DNA from: Istiophorus platypterus
Lineage: Eukaryota; Chordata; Actinopteri; Istiophoriformes; Istiophoridae
Assembly (NCBI GenBank): GCA_016859345.1
Contig: CM029129.1
Location: 20,609,195-20,673,194 of the forward strand
DNA length: 64,000 bases
Direction of reading: 5' to 3'
How positions within the stretch are numbered: position 1 is the stretch's first letter; each line of letters begins with the position of its first letter. Shown piece by piece: positions 12,370-25,099 of this stretch. The notes under the pieces are model-generated. The model worked only from the letters and a program-made list of their open reading frames with translations. It was not told the DNA's origin and searched no databases. A program made the position numbers and the translations under genes.

Positions 12370-13330
12370 ATTTCCCCCTTTCAGAGCCGAGGCTTTGGCG
12401 TCGACAGGGCCAAGTGCAGACTGTGGCCAGTGATATGCTAATCACAGCCTCCGCTGGTTTTGAATCATGGTCAAAACGACTGGAGGCACAAAAGAAGCAC
12501 AAAAAGCAGCCCCGAGGCCTCGGGCTTTTGGTTTTCTGTCTTTGCTGTGATGTATTGACCCTGATCCCATGTGGTATTGACTGTCAAATTTGTGTCCGGG
12601 TATCTTCCCTGGATAAGACAAAACACCTGTTAATGCGAGCTGTAATAGCGCCCAGAAAGTGCTGCAGTTGCGATGCCTTTTTAGATCTGTCAGAGCACAT
12701 CTGGAGGTGGTCGGGCTCGCGTCTGATCGCATCTCTGCGTACAACGTGGCGGCATCCTTAAGAGACATATCTGCCCAACATGTCGAACGGTCACCGAATC
12801 CCATCTCTTCTCGCTGCGTAGAAGGGCGGCTTCAAAGTCCGTGGCTCCCCCTGGGACTCGCAAGACAAAGGGTCAGCTGACGGAACTAATTATCCTCCTG
12901 CTATTATAATTAAGAACAATTACCCTTGTTGTGCTGACGTCCTGAAAAGCGGCTTACAGATGTATTCGGCCGTCGTCCGTCCCATGACCTACACCTTTCA
13001 TGTTGTAGGAACGTTGCGAGAGTATGGCTCATTACTTCATTTGACTGGAGGCACTATTTTCTGTTGTCAAGTCCAGCAGCTCTGCCCGCCTAAGTAGCGT
13101 GTTGAGATCCAATCACGACGCGGGAGGATTTGAGAGAACGGGGACTCTTATTAATACCCGGCGTTAAATGCAAAGGTCCTTGATTAGATTTCATTATCCA
13201 GATAACATGTAATGTTAATACCGAGTGGAAATGGAGTCTTAATGACTTCAGTCACAATTAGTCACTGCATGCGTATCGGGCAGATCCGATAGCCTTCCTG
13301 TCTTAAAATAGCCAAGTGTGAATGCATCCG
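12370..13330. promoter_or_regulatory. candidate conserved non-coding block
   Basis: About 1 kb without simple repeats, rich in homeodomain-like cores. Between 13150 and 13270 there are several TAAT/ATTA words, plus GATTAG, CAGATAAC and AATTAG. No exon structure or long frame is supported. Inferred regulatory DNA; a cross-species alignment would decide. Confidence 0.3.
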
Positions 13331-13899
13331 AGAGGCACTGGAGAAAGGTTCAAATCACATCGTAAGACGCCTCTTTTCTGCTCGATGTGATGCGTTCACA
13401 TCTGCCTCTAAAAGAGACATAAGTAATCTCGCCCCCTGCCAAGTGGTGCGATGGCGCTAAGCGTTCTCTTACTGATGTCGTTTCACTCCCACCGTATCAC
13501 TGGAGACAGGAAGAAAAAAAGAACAGCCCCGGCAATCAACGTGCACGGACGCGGTGAAACCACGGCTTTCACCTCGTCCCTAATCCGCTTGACCATTGAA
13601 CGATCTGGGTGGAGGAGAGAGAGCATTGATCTGTGGTGTTAATTATTCATATATTTGTAATCCATGTGTTTTGTTAGTTCATATGGATACTTGGCAAGCT
13701 ATTGCTGTGACTAAATTGCTCAGGCTCGACAGTTTTCCTTTTGCATGTAACCCAGAAGAAACCAGGGGTATTCGGATCAGATTCATGACCTCACCAACAG
13801 CGAGACACTTTTTCAAGGGTTTGACTTTTGAATACCAATAATTGAAAGCCAGGTACTGGTGTTACCGTACTTGAGTAATTAGGTAGATGTGGATAATGT

Positions 13900-14560
13900 T
13901 CTCAGAAGAAAACCATGGGGTTTGGGTTGTTTTTGAAGCAGCATGTCTCAGCCAGACAAGCCTCCCCTTTCATGGCTCAACTGCTGATCTGTCAAAATTG
14001 CTTCATATAGCCTAGGCCCCAAGTGACTCCCTACTGTCAAGCCAAATCCTGTACCTTCACCTTTGCAAAGTGCAAATGGGAATGTACTGTAAGAGCTTGG
14101 GGCTCAACTGCTTTGTTACCAAGGAAACTTCAGTGGAAATTCTACTCCCGGCTTCCCACAGGGACACAGAGCCTCACTTCACAAGCCTGCCATTGACGGA
14201 GCTGTGGAGAAATGGATGGGGACGACCAACAATGTCCCCAGAACGCCTGTGTCCAATTGAAAATGGCTTCCCTGTTGAGTGTGGCAGCAATGGGCCGAGG
14301 GCAACAAAAGGTCTGCCGCGCCGGTTTATCGCTCATTCCTACAGTGCGGTGGATTTTCTCAGTTACCCAACTCCGTGTAATATTAGCATATTTGACAATA
14401 TGGCAACGGTGCCAGCACCAGCAGTCGCACTTTTGTTTGCCTCAGACCGCTGCAGGAAAAGTACCTGTTTAGCCCCTGTCGCGTTGGTCAAGAGAAAGCA
14501 AACATACCGCCGACCATGGCTGCCAATTATTTTAGGAATGTTATCTCAAGAACTCAACTA
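13900..14560. promoter_or_regulatory. candidate conserved non-coding block with X-box-like motif
   Basis: Balanced-composition sequence free of low complexity. GTTACCAAGGAAAC at 14115-14128 resembles an RFX X-box (GTNRCC, spacer, RGYAAC) with one mismatch in the second half-site. A 163-codon open frame at 14070-14561 runs through the block but shows no domain, and its length is within chance expectation for a window this size. Confidence 0.3.
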
Positions 14561-14686
14561 AATTTTCTTGTTATTTGGAGATATCAAGTTGTTATCTTGT
14601 AATCTCTTAATTATCTCATCAAGGTCCTCACTTGTACTTTTGAAAGCCTGTTAGCCAGAGATAAGGGTTTAATTATGGTGTTATCT
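14541..14686. promoter_or_regulatory. cluster of GATA-factor motifs
   Basis: Five exact AGATAA hexamers lie within 146 bp: four as TTATCT on the plus strand (14541, 14592, 14611, 14681) and one as AGATAAG (14659-14665). The simple expectation at equal base frequencies is about 0.07 per such interval. Further GATATC-type words lie between them. This is a plausible GATA-bound enhancer core. Confidence 0.5.
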
Positions 14687-15011
14687 GGGAATATCAAACT
14701 TTGTTTTGTTGTGATCATGCCATAAATGTCACATTTTCTCAGCGTTTACAGGCATTTATACTTCACGCTCTGCCCATCATGCAGTCATTTCTGCAGTCCT
14801 AGAGAAAAAGAGGAACCTGTGGCCTGTCACAGTGTCATTGTATAACCCCTATGCGAGGATAAGGTAAAGGGGGTTTCGTGAGTCTTGAACTAATGTCATC
14901 ATCTTGTTAACAGGTGTAGCATCACCAAGCATATCCTGAAACGGAGGGGCGCCAACTGGATTTCACAAGGTTGTCCAAACGGCCCCCGTTCCTGTTACCA
15001 TCATGTTTCCC

Positions 15012-15042
15012 GGCCACCTGGCCACCTGGCCACCTGGCCACC
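15012..15042 (+). repeat. 8-bp minisatellite GGCCACCT x3.9 carrying CACCTG boxes
   Basis: Four near-complete tandem units of GGCCACCT. Each junction makes a CACCTG E2-box (15015-15020, 15023-15028, 15031-15036), the sequence bound by ZEB/Snail-type repressors. The array is followed at once by a C8-A12 homopolymer junction. Confidence 0.85.
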
Positions 15043-15055
15043 AGTCCCTTTGACA

Positions 15056-15075
15056 CCCCCCCCAAAAAAAAAAAA
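15056..15075. repeat. compound homopolymer C8-A12
   Basis: Eight C run directly into twelve A. Confidence 0.95.
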
Positions 15076-15079
15076 TTCC

Positions 15080-17330
15080 CCCAAGTCTAGAGAGGGAAAA
15101 AAACTTCCTCTGAGACGGGACGAAGCGGCGCTCCTCATATGCCTGTTTTTTAAACTCATCCGGCTCTACGTGGCACGGCGGCGAACTTTTTATGAACCCG
15201 TACAGCACCTCTCCACCCGACAGCCGTCTTTCAAATGTTCTTACAGCGTCTGTGAATCAGATTCATTTTTCTCCTGCACATGTCAAATTTCTTTGAGGGA
15301 GCCAGCGTGAATGTAAACCCGGACAGCGGGGGTGGTAATGAATAGAGCTCGGCAATTTAGTTTAGCCCCCCCCCCCCCTCCCCCATCATCCAACTTTCTC
15401 ATATATCTCAGACCTTCACCTCTTTCCAGCTGAGTGGCAGTGTCTTGCCCCCTTAATTCTGACAAGGGTTCGGCATTACTTGACATGATGGAGCCTGCAG
15501 GCAGGCCAGTGACGGCTCCTCCTATGCCTGCATTCATTAAGACTCCCAGAAGAAAAGGCAGATTGAGGTAGCCTTAATTGGAGCATGTTTTACCCCCGCG
15601 CATTATGTTGATCACTAACCTTCTCAGCTGAGACAAACAAATCACAGAGTGCAAGTGCTAACAGGTAATATTTGCCCGCCGGCGTGTGTCTCTGCATGTG
15701 TTGCTTGGTAAATGCTTGAGAAGGAAGAGGAAAAGGGGGGGGGGGGGGTTGAGGGTTGATGGGGAAGGGACGACCAGAAGGAAGTTGACATGACTGAAGA
15801 CGAGCATTTATAGCTAACTTTGTTATCTCCAGTGAGGCAGTGTATCAGGCTGTCTCCTCTCTGCTAGGCAGAGATGAAGTGTTTGGTGGGAAGACAGAGG
15901 AAAAAAAAAACAACAAACAACAACAAAAACAGGAGGGATTTCTAAAAGTAGCTATGACTTCATCATGTAGGCAAAAAAGGTGAAGGTAATATCTGACTCC
16001 GTGGGACAGTTTTCCCTGTTCTAGCTTCGCCGTGTCTGTCTGCGAGGGACGTTAATCAGTCGTTTTTAAGTAGCCGTGGCAGGAGCGCGTGACAAGTGCT
16101 GCATTCGTTTTTCAGACGCCGAGAGGGAGAGCGAAACTCCCCCGATTCCGTCCAATTTGCCTTGTCTGTCTGCAGACAAACCATCAAAAAAGCGCCCTAT
16201 TCTAGGTGTTTCGTTCTCTGTCGGGGGAAAAAAAAAAAAAAGAGAGACAGAAGCAGACTAATAAGAGCTGTGAACATTGCAGAAACAATCTCTCATGGAG
16301 CTGCAAAGTAAACATGCCAGATGTAATCTGGTCTGGTTGTGCTGAGGAGATGAATTTTGGAATAGGCCTTACAACAAATGCCAAAATCTTTAACTTTGAT
16401 ATATTTAAATTGACATCAAAATATTTTTACCAAGGAATAAACATAGTTTAGGACGATGAACATCTAAGAATGTAAAAAATACTGGATATCATAATAATTA
16501 TACAGATGATTTTATAATTTATTGAGTAATTAGGCTTAAAAATATGACCTTTTTCCTGAGTTTGCCACTGAAAGGAAAAAAACAAACTGTCAAAAATGGA
16601 AAGGGTCCATCCTCTGGGGAGCACGGTGCTTCGCAGCAAAATACTCTTTGAAAGGGCTTTTGGAATTTTATTGGCCTGCTGGTGCCACCAGGGAAAAGAA
16701 CAGGGGTCACCGGTGTTCTGGGGTAACATCCTGTTTGATACCTGGCGATGATCCCGTCAGTAACGGCCGTTGAGATACCTCGCACTGGATTGACGTTTTC
16801 GCGTTGAAATGGGAAAACGGTGGCTGGCATCCTGTCCTCCCACCAAAACTCCTTCCGTCTCGCTTTTACCCGTCACCGCTCTTCCCCCTAAAAACCGAAC
16901 CGAGTCGCCAGAGTGACGCGAAACAGATCCGAAGTTAAGCAAAGCCGCGTCAGATCACAAGACACTTAAATGTAACTCACATTCATCTGATTCTTTTTTC
17001 TTCTTCTTCTTCTTCTTCTTCTTTTTGATATTAAAAAATAAAAAAAGAAAAAAGAGAAAAATCAACTCTGGTAGTTTTCTGTGCATTTGAAGACCCTCTC
17101 CTCTCATGAGAGTGCCCCATGGCTTCAGATCTTCTTGTTGTGATCTTAATGAAGTTAGCTTTAGTAGGAAGCCACACTTTATGCTTTAATGTTGCGTGTC
17201 TTGAGAGTGACTCGGTGCATTTATTCATTTTAGGGTCTATTTGTGTATTCCCTTTAATGACTCTCTTGCCTTGCCCCTCTGCTCGGTGCCCCTCTCCTCT
17301 GTCTTTTTCGGGGCCTTAACACATCTCCTG
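15080..17330. other. non-coding sequence with homopolymer tracts
   Basis: No gene supported. Contains a 13-C run (15366-15378), a long G-run near 15736, A-rich tracts near 15900 and 16228, and a (TTC)n tract. Open frames are short and domain-free. Confidence 0.6.
17000..17024. repeat. (TTC)n microsatellite
   Basis: About eight uninterrupted TTC/GAA triplets, flanked by further T and C. Polypyrimidine on the plus strand. Confidence 0.95.
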
Positions 17331-17800
17331 ATATTCCCGCTCACCTTCACCGGCCCATCCGCTGTTTTCCGAGGCTGATTCAGATTGCACATTAGAGGGG
17401 CCGCCCCCCTGTCTAATTATGGTCTCTATTTACAGTATAATTACAGTAATATTTTTCCACTATACCGCAATAAACGGGGAGATAAGCCTGTGGATATCAA
17501 GCTGTAGAGGGGATCACTAGCTCACCATTTGAAAACCTAATTGTGTTCTGTGCAGTAGAGGCTTTTTAAACAGCATTTAAAAGCTAATCAAATCAAGGAT
17601 TTGCCCAAAAAGGCATCTGGCGAGACAGCTTTTTACAGAGGCCCTTTGCACAGCTTGTCTCTAATCTGAAAATGAAATTTTACTTTCAGCAGTCTGTTAT
17701 CTTCTCTGACTGTTGTGCATCAATGGTCTTGTCCTCGTTCCAAATGAAATTGTTTTCTCATGCCTGTGATATCAGTAATCTTGTGTATTAAATTGTAAGT
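17330..17800. promoter_or_regulatory. candidate conserved non-coding block
   Basis: Clean, balanced sequence with a dense set of TAAT-type words at 17395-17460 and words such as GAGATAAGC, TTTAAAAGC and AATCAAATCAAGG. No frame or splice structure is supported. It ends at an A-rich tract. Regulatory identity is inferred from texture only. Confidence 0.3.
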
Positions 17801-17806
17801 GAAAAC

Positions 17807-17840
17807 AAAAATAAATAAAAAAAAAAATAAATAAATAAAA
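17807..17840. repeat. (AAAT)n / poly-A tract
   Basis: AAAT tetramers either side of a 12-base A-run. Confidence 0.9.
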
Positions 17841-17849
17841 CACGACAAA

Positions 17850-20740
17850 GGGAATGACTCAGTTTAAAGAACATCCTGGCATGTGCCGCAGTGGAGGGGG
17901 GACAAGGCTATTGTGTGACTGCCACCATTCCTTCTCCTGACGCACTGTTAGTGCAGGAAACAATGCGACGCTCGAAAGAATAACAGCTTGCGCATACGAT
18001 CCGACACTGAGCGAGCCCCTCAACCCCAAACTCGTAATAAGAAAACCGAGAATAACGGAGAGTTGATTCAAGGACGCTGAGGCAAAGGTTATATTTTTGA
18101 CTTTGTTTCACTGTCCAGTATAGAATACTAAACTTCTTCATTGATGAAATTGATTTAATCTTTCAAGGTAGAGCTATCTATACAAGCAAAAAGAAAAATA
18201 AAGCAGAATAGCCTTCAGTTCCCTTGGTATCAAAGGTATCAGTCTCTTGCTGACAAGGATAGTGAGGGATTATTCTGCTATCTGGCCTTTCTTTTTATTC
18301 TTATTTTAATTTTCGCATACTATCTTTTTCAACATTAATCAGAGCACAATATGATAATCAGGCGTTTCCTACTGAAATACCGCTGTTTGCCGACTGTTGA
18401 GTAGTGCATATACTGACCGTGCATTTCCCAACAGGTTTTACTTTGCTCATACGAACACGTATCTGAGACCTCGCTGTTGTTTTCGTGCATATACTGTAGC
18501 CTTCCCCTTTATCTACAGGCTAGGTTCAGAGCTATCTAGCTGTTTATCTGTATGTACTCCATGCAGTATAGTGCACCTATGTAGATGTAAAACGATAGAC
18601 CTGCATGATTTTTTTAATTTATTTTTTTTTTAAAATCTCATTCTCTTCTTCTAGGAACTAGAAATTTTTTCTTTTTAATACAGCTTCTGAGTGCGGGTTA
18701 CGGAGGGATGAAATAAAATTTCAGAAACTCAAAGAAGCACAGGAAACGGTGTAGCTCTTCCTATTCTTAAGTGAGATTCGAGGACTTCGTAAAAGAAATG
18801 TTTTTTTTTTTTTTGCACCTTTAAAATGAATGTGAATCTGTAAAGATTACCCTCTGCAGCATTGGATATTAGGTTTTCCACCACTTCTTATCCACAGCGA
18901 GGGATAGTCTGTAAATCCTACACTGAATATCTTTCATTGCGCCTTTTTTGTATTAGTTTAACAGATCCGAGGTCAATAAACGCCATTAACGATTTTTTTT
19001 TTCCTGCAAAAACTTTTCCTGTCAATGTAGAACCTGACAGTGTCCATTTCCTGCTTCACTGTAGCTCTGCAGCTCCGTCGATACGATTTCATTTTTAATA
19101 ACCGACTTTACAACCATCTAATGTTACAAACTCGATGAGCGTTGCAGGGATGTAGTTACAGCAGGGTCTTTGTAACCTAAGCTAGAAGTTGGAGTAACGA
19201 TCGGCCAGTCACGCGCTTGCTTACAGTATATTAGTAATCAAAGTCCACCATACAACCAAGAAATCAATGAGAAAGGGAGTTCTGAGTGAGGGGCATTGCT
19301 GTGTCATAGACCCGTGTCGGTGGTCGGCTGGGTACAGGCTAACAAGAGGACACCGAGCGAAATGTAAGAGGCGTCTGTTACTAGGTCTAACAAGTTCGCA
19401 CCGCCTCCCGAGGGGGCCGGCAAAAGTTTTTTTTCTTTTTTCCGAGAGAGGCAGTGAAATGCAACGTGAAGTAAAAGAAAGCAAAGTTAGGTAAGTTTAA
19501 CGGGAACATGGGCTGAAGATAAAAAAAAGAAATAAAACAAGTAGATAAATAAATAGCAATATCATAAAGATTTTGTATATTTAAGTATTGACCCTTCGAA
19601 TGCAATAGATTTGAGGATGCTTTCCAGTATGTGTTGGGCTTGGACATCTCCAGGAGTGAGTGCACAGCACCGGCAAGAATGATGTGACATGTACTGGACA
19701 AACAGGATTATCGGGCGCAGATGTGACATTTAATGGCACGAAAAAAGCTTCCCTTTTGTTTGAGCATGGACTCACAGGGCCGACATAATCCTGCATCCGT
19801 TGCATTTAGTCCGGTTAGAGAGAGGGACTTTATCCCCGTGTCATTAAAGAGAAAGTTGGTCTCTCTCAAAAGGGGCCGCGGCTTTGTGCCTCACCACTTT
19901 GTCTATGCTGTCAAGGATGCGGGCCGTAATTAGCCAGTGAAACCTAATTACCGAGCAACAATGCGGCGACGCAGGGTTACGTATGTGAGAGCGGTGGCAA
20001 TGCAAAGCCAGAAGTGAAACGCTCAGCGGAGAACTGTGTAAACATTCATGATTCAGCGGACCTGGAACTGGCCTCGGTGCCCGGGGGTTTAAACCAATGC
20101 CCCCATTACTCTGGGAAACCCACAGACCTCGCTGTCAACACTTTTTCTTCCGAACTACTTTTATTTTTTTTATTATTATTGGAGGTAAAAACCAGTTGAA
20201 AGAAGAGCATCTGAGTATTTGCTGAGGTTAATATGGAGATCAGAAACCACACAGGTGTTTCTAAATCGCTGCACAGTTTCAAATGCACAGGAGGTACAGT
20301 CATTTCAGCAGCAAGAGCACAAGTCAAGGCTGGGGATTGCAAAGCTCTGAAATTTGACTTCATTTACATAGCCTTCCACTCGGCTTGTTCAAGGCTGCAT
20401 TTTCCGATCTGTAATTTCAAGGTTGGACTGTCTGGAGACGCACACGCCATAAAAGTCAATTAAACACCACTACACAGTGTTTCAGTGAAGGATTAAATCT
20501 TATATGATGTGAGGAGCATTAATGAACAATCAACTATGGAGCTGCCATTAAATACCCAGGCAGATTTTTAACTATCTCACCGCGGACCGTTCTTAGACTT
20601 TAAATAGCAAGGAGGTAGCGATGCAGCTCCGCCGGCACACGGCCGATTTTTAGAGCTTTTGCTGGTGTCAGGGTCCCGTCGGCCCCACCTGGAATAATAA
20701 TGGTCATAAAAGTGCTTGTTATGCATGTCATACAGGGTAC
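17850..20740. other. non-coding unique sequence
   Basis: No gene supported. Mixed sequence with T-runs (for example near 18800 and 18990). The part at 19900-20560 has the repeat-free, TAAT-containing texture of possible regulatory DNA. Nothing else is recognised. Confidence 0.45.
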
Positions 20741-20742
20741 TT

Positions 20743-20759
20743 GGGGGGGGGGGGGGGGG
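20743..20759. repeat. poly-G tract (17 G)
   Basis: Seventeen consecutive G, one of the longest G homopolymers in the window. Confidence 0.9.
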
Positions 20760-21049
20760 CTGGACTCGACACACGAAGGTTGGATGGAAAATGAACGGGC
20801 GGCATCCAACCCCCATGCGCTTTATCTGCTTATCAGGTTCGTGTAGATAAAGCAAACGATAGCCTCATCTTCTCCATCTCATCCAAGAGGGACGGTAACA
20901 TGGGCGTCACAGTTGAGTCGTTTTTGTGTCAACCGGGGCAATAGTCCAACGTCTACTGTTCTTTCAGCCCCGATTTGGTCCGTCGGCTCCTTAGGGAGGG
21001 GGGGAAGGAGGGAAAAAAAAAAAAAAGTGTCTCCGGTTTCCAGTCACTT

Positions 21050-22660
21050 CACCAACCTTTGTCTCTCTGCAGGGTGGCTCACATAATACGAAGCCAAGTC
21101 TGGAACAGGCAGTGATGGGGAGTTGGAGAAAGAACGAGCTAAGCCTCTAATGAACAATAGTCTTCAGCTAAGGCCTAAGGCTTACTGGTACTTGTGCCCC
21201 CAAGTATTAACAGCAGAAATGACCTTTGGTGTAATGCATACACATTGGGCTGGAGGGCACACTGAGAATTTATTTATTCAATAATAATTTGAAGTCATGC
21301 CTTCCAGAGATTTTTTTTATTTATTTATTTTTTGTAGAATGAGCCTGAGAGCCTCCTTGCAGCTCTTTCTAAAGAAATTGCTTTCATTAGTGACACACCA
21401 CAACAAAAAAATCAGAAAGTGTCTTTCTTCTTGTGAATGAAACACTGCAGAAAGTCTCTGAGTGTGAACATCCTTTTCATCAAGTCACTTAGTCTCGCAT
21501 TAAGCCTCCCAGACTTCACTTTCCATTCTCCGAGTTAAAGCTGTCACTGTGGCGAGTTGATCCCACTTTTTCAGAGAATTAAGAAAGTTGCACTTTATTT
21601 TTACGGGGGGGTCCAAAGTCAGTTGGAGGATATTGATCAGGGAGAGGTTTTTTTGTTTGTTTTTTTTTTAAGATTTTATCAGATGGCGATTTTAAGACTC
21701 GGGGCCAAGCACATCGAAAAATGGGACAGGAGCGCGCTGCCTCGCTCTTTCATTTAGAGCAGAAATCAAAGCTGGGAAATCGCGGGGAGGCGGATTCAGT
21801 AAGCGGGCGCCGTGGAGCTGTCTGCTGCCCTTTTGTAATGAGGTAAGCCAAGGTGGCCCTGATTGAAATAGGAGCCCAGGAAACGACGGCTTCAGCGAAT
21901 CCCACGGCGTCAGGCCCCGCACCAATTTGCCCTAGAGGAAAACTGACAGTTGCCAAAGTGGCCATTATTCCCGAGCAATCAGGCTTTGAAAAAGTGCTGA
22001 CACCGGGATAAAATTACCTCTTATTCAGAGCAAGGGCTCCGCAGCTGTATAGAAAATCGCCCCTGTCACACAGATAACCCCCCATCCATCTCTATAGTGT
22101 GATTAAAACACAGATGTGGACATAAGTTAATGTAGCTTTATATCAAATTTAATGGTGGCGTAGACTCATAATTTATCAAATAGAGGGGAGAAATGATTAA
22201 AGTTTTTCTTTTTGTTCACCGTATTAGCATAACGCGCCGTTTGTGTCATGAAAAACTTTGCATTCATTGACTGGGTGCAGCACTAAGCCTCAGGCTATGA
22301 GTTTTGTTTTTTCTCGGGCGCCTTGGATGTGCACCCTCAAACAGTCAAGCCGTCACGTCGGAAGCGGACGAATGCCAAAGACCGATATTAGGCCTTTCAA
22401 AAACGAGACTGGGATATTGTTATGGCGAGGCCAGGGACATAAAACCGGGTAGTGATTATTTAATTTGGCTCGGGAAATGGCAGTGTAAATCATACAAGAA
22501 CTCGGGTGCTCATTCATGAATACAGTATATTACTTAAGTGGGGCACTCACTGTAGTAAATGTAGAATTATTGACACCATATTAACGTTCCGTTCAGCCAG
22601 CACAGTAACTAATATTCCTTTCAGGCACAAAATCCTCCCAATAAGTGTGCGGCAGTGCTG
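21050..22660. promoter_or_regulatory. candidate conserved non-coding block
   Basis: Long stretch with little low complexity apart from short T-runs near 21310 and 21655. It has TAAT/ATTA words at 22100-22230 and a GAGGTAAGCC donor-like word at 21840 without a partner exon. No coding evidence. Regulatory call is inference. Confidence 0.3.
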
Positions 22661-25080
22661 AAGTAGGCGTCGATGCACGGGATGGTAGCGGGCTGAAGTC
22701 ACGGTACTAGCCGCCGATGAGACGAGCTAATGCAGAGGGATTCTTCACAGACCCCCCCAGAGGTCAGCTGAGGCGCTGCTTTTTCTGTTTTTTCCCAGCT
22801 GGCCATTCGGGGTGGGGCGTGGGTGGGCGGCTCTGTGGGAATTCAAGTGCCACTTACACTCCGTTAAAGTCTAGGGCCCGGCGCCTGTGCATTTTATCCT
22901 CTGTGTGGAATCGTATGTCATCGGAGCGTTTTTCGCGTGTGTTGCTTTGGGTGTATCCATCCCGGTGTCCCTGCCCCCGGGGGGCTCACCGGCTTTGAGT
23001 TTGCGTTGCTGTCTTTTCGGTAAAATCAACATAAGAAACTCTCTTTTTTTTTCTTCTGTTAAAACTTCTCTTAAATCCAATCATAAACTAATACGCTGTT
23101 TTCCCAGTTGTGGTAGCAACATTATTATTTTTTTTTTCAATGAATGAAGGAATGAATGATGCACTGTTATTATTATTATTATTATTATTACTCTTATTAT
23201 TTTTATTGTAATGTGGTTGAGGTAGATTGCAGGCGTCTGAAAACCCAGAGTGGTTCACGTCCACGGTCTCGTCTGTTACGTTTATGGGACAAAAGCACTT
23301 TGGTTATGGTTAATGCTCTCGCATCTCTTCTTTTTTGATAACGACTTTGGTGTGACAGTTTTTGATTTGGAGGGGGAGGCAGCACTATAAATTGATATTA
23401 GAGAAGCAAGACGAGCTTTGAGCTGGAGACATTTTCCCACTGGGGATTATGATGGACGAAGTTGGCCCAGATAGTGGATTTTTCTTGTTTGCTTGTTTGT
23501 TTTTAGAATTATGACTATCAGCCGCAGTGAGGTGTGATTAAAAATAAGACCACAGCATCACAAGGTTCCTTTCAAATCCCCGTTAACGCATTTCAGACGC
23601 ATCAGCCCGTTTAGCAACTCAGTGACAGTTCTCTCGCTGCATTCTGTAAAAATTCCTGCGAGGGATCCGGGAAGGACGGACACGGCAATGCATCAATCGA
23701 TCCCTTCTTTTCCCTAATTATTGGCTACGTCGCTGTCAGTGCTCCAGGAGTTTGTTCTGCAGGTAGACGCTTTTTTTTTGTAATCTTGTAGCCTATTTAC
23801 TACAAGTCATGTATATGTAATATTACCACTGGCGATTTCACAAAAAATACTCTCAAGTTTAAGATTTCGGTTGGTTTTTTTGTTTGTTTTTTTTTTTCCT
23901 GGCTTACAGATAGCCATAAATTCACTATAATATGAAAAGCACCTCGCAGGGATTTTCTGCTGCACGGTTTGACAACTGTAACCCAAAGGCTGCTCGGAAG
24001 TCGGAAGAAATGGAAAGAAAACTAAAACAAATCACAACCCCTGTGGTGTGTAGCAGGTAAAACAAAGAGTCAGGGCCAATTAAGATGTAATGTTTTTAGA
24101 AAAAAAAGTAATATAATGAGAATTAAGTCATTATAAGAAGAACTAGAAATCTCATAATATATTGTTGGAGGAAATTATTTTCATGATATCATGATATTAT
24201 CAGAATAAAGATATTTTCTTATATAGATTTTTTCAATCAGATTCTAATAGTTCCTGACATCAGATATTTTGAAAAGATGATTTATCATATTTAAGATAAA
24301 TATCCGGGATCATCAGGCATCTCCTAAGACTAAGGTTACGATGAAACTGATTACTAATACTCCAGAAGGAGCAGGGACCAGGACCCCCCCCTTATGAATC
24401 AGTCTGGCCCTGTCTGTTGTATTGGGACAGCAGCCATGTACGACCAAGCACAGCCAGGTAGATTCTTTTACAAAGCTGAGTAGGAAGTCAGTCGAAATAC
24501 GTAGAGAGGAACTGGATATTCTCCAACGTCGGAAACGTGTCTGGTGTCATCCAGTTTATAGGTTTATACAGCCATACGGGTTGATCTTATATGTTTCTGA
24601 AATCGGGGTCAGCTGCACCATCCCAGCGTGATCCGCTGTCGAGTGAAAGGAGACGGCGTCTGCAGCGCGAGGCCTCTACAGTGGTTATCGGCAGGTATTT
24701 TTAGTAGCGTTGGCTGAAAGCCGGGGCCAGCGCGCTCTGAGGGGCCCCCCCCCCCATGTGTCCCCATGGAGGCTGCAGCCGCTGTTTTCTCTGGCAGCTG
24801 CCATGCACCTTCCCACCGGCGAGCGAGGCTAACTGCGAGCGTAGGCAGCGGCGGGGTTGACAGCACTCCGGGGACCGACAGCGGGACCGCTTGGCCCGTC
24901 GGCCCCGGTAGCCAATTAGCGCACGGAGACTGACCTATGAAACATGCTCGGAAAAAGAAAAAGGTAAGAAGAAAAGAGGGAGAAAAAAGAAGAAGCAGAA
25001 CATCACCACTTTCTTGTCAGAGGGTGGGTGGCAACCCCAAGGAGCCGCCTGTCAATTAGCACTAAAAGCCTGGATGTTAA
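22660..25080. other. non-coding sequence, AT-rich in the middle
   Basis: No gene supported. Includes a (TTA)n tract, an AT-rich stretch at 24100-24310 and a 10-C run near 24747. Open frames are short. Confidence 0.6.
23167..23200. repeat. (TTA)n microsatellite
   Basis: About eight TTA/ATT triplets followed by imperfect units. Confidence 0.9.
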
Positions 25081-25099
25081 CATGTGTCCATATGCTTTT

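Noticed and set aside
14070..14561. 163-codon open frame in a clean block
   Set aside because: Roughly two frames of this length are expected by chance, and no domain or splice context was seen. The block looks regulatory rather than coding.
24181..24194. 14-bp palindrome TCATGATATCATGA
   Set aside because: Chance level, and it lies in AT-rich DNA where such palindromes are commoner.
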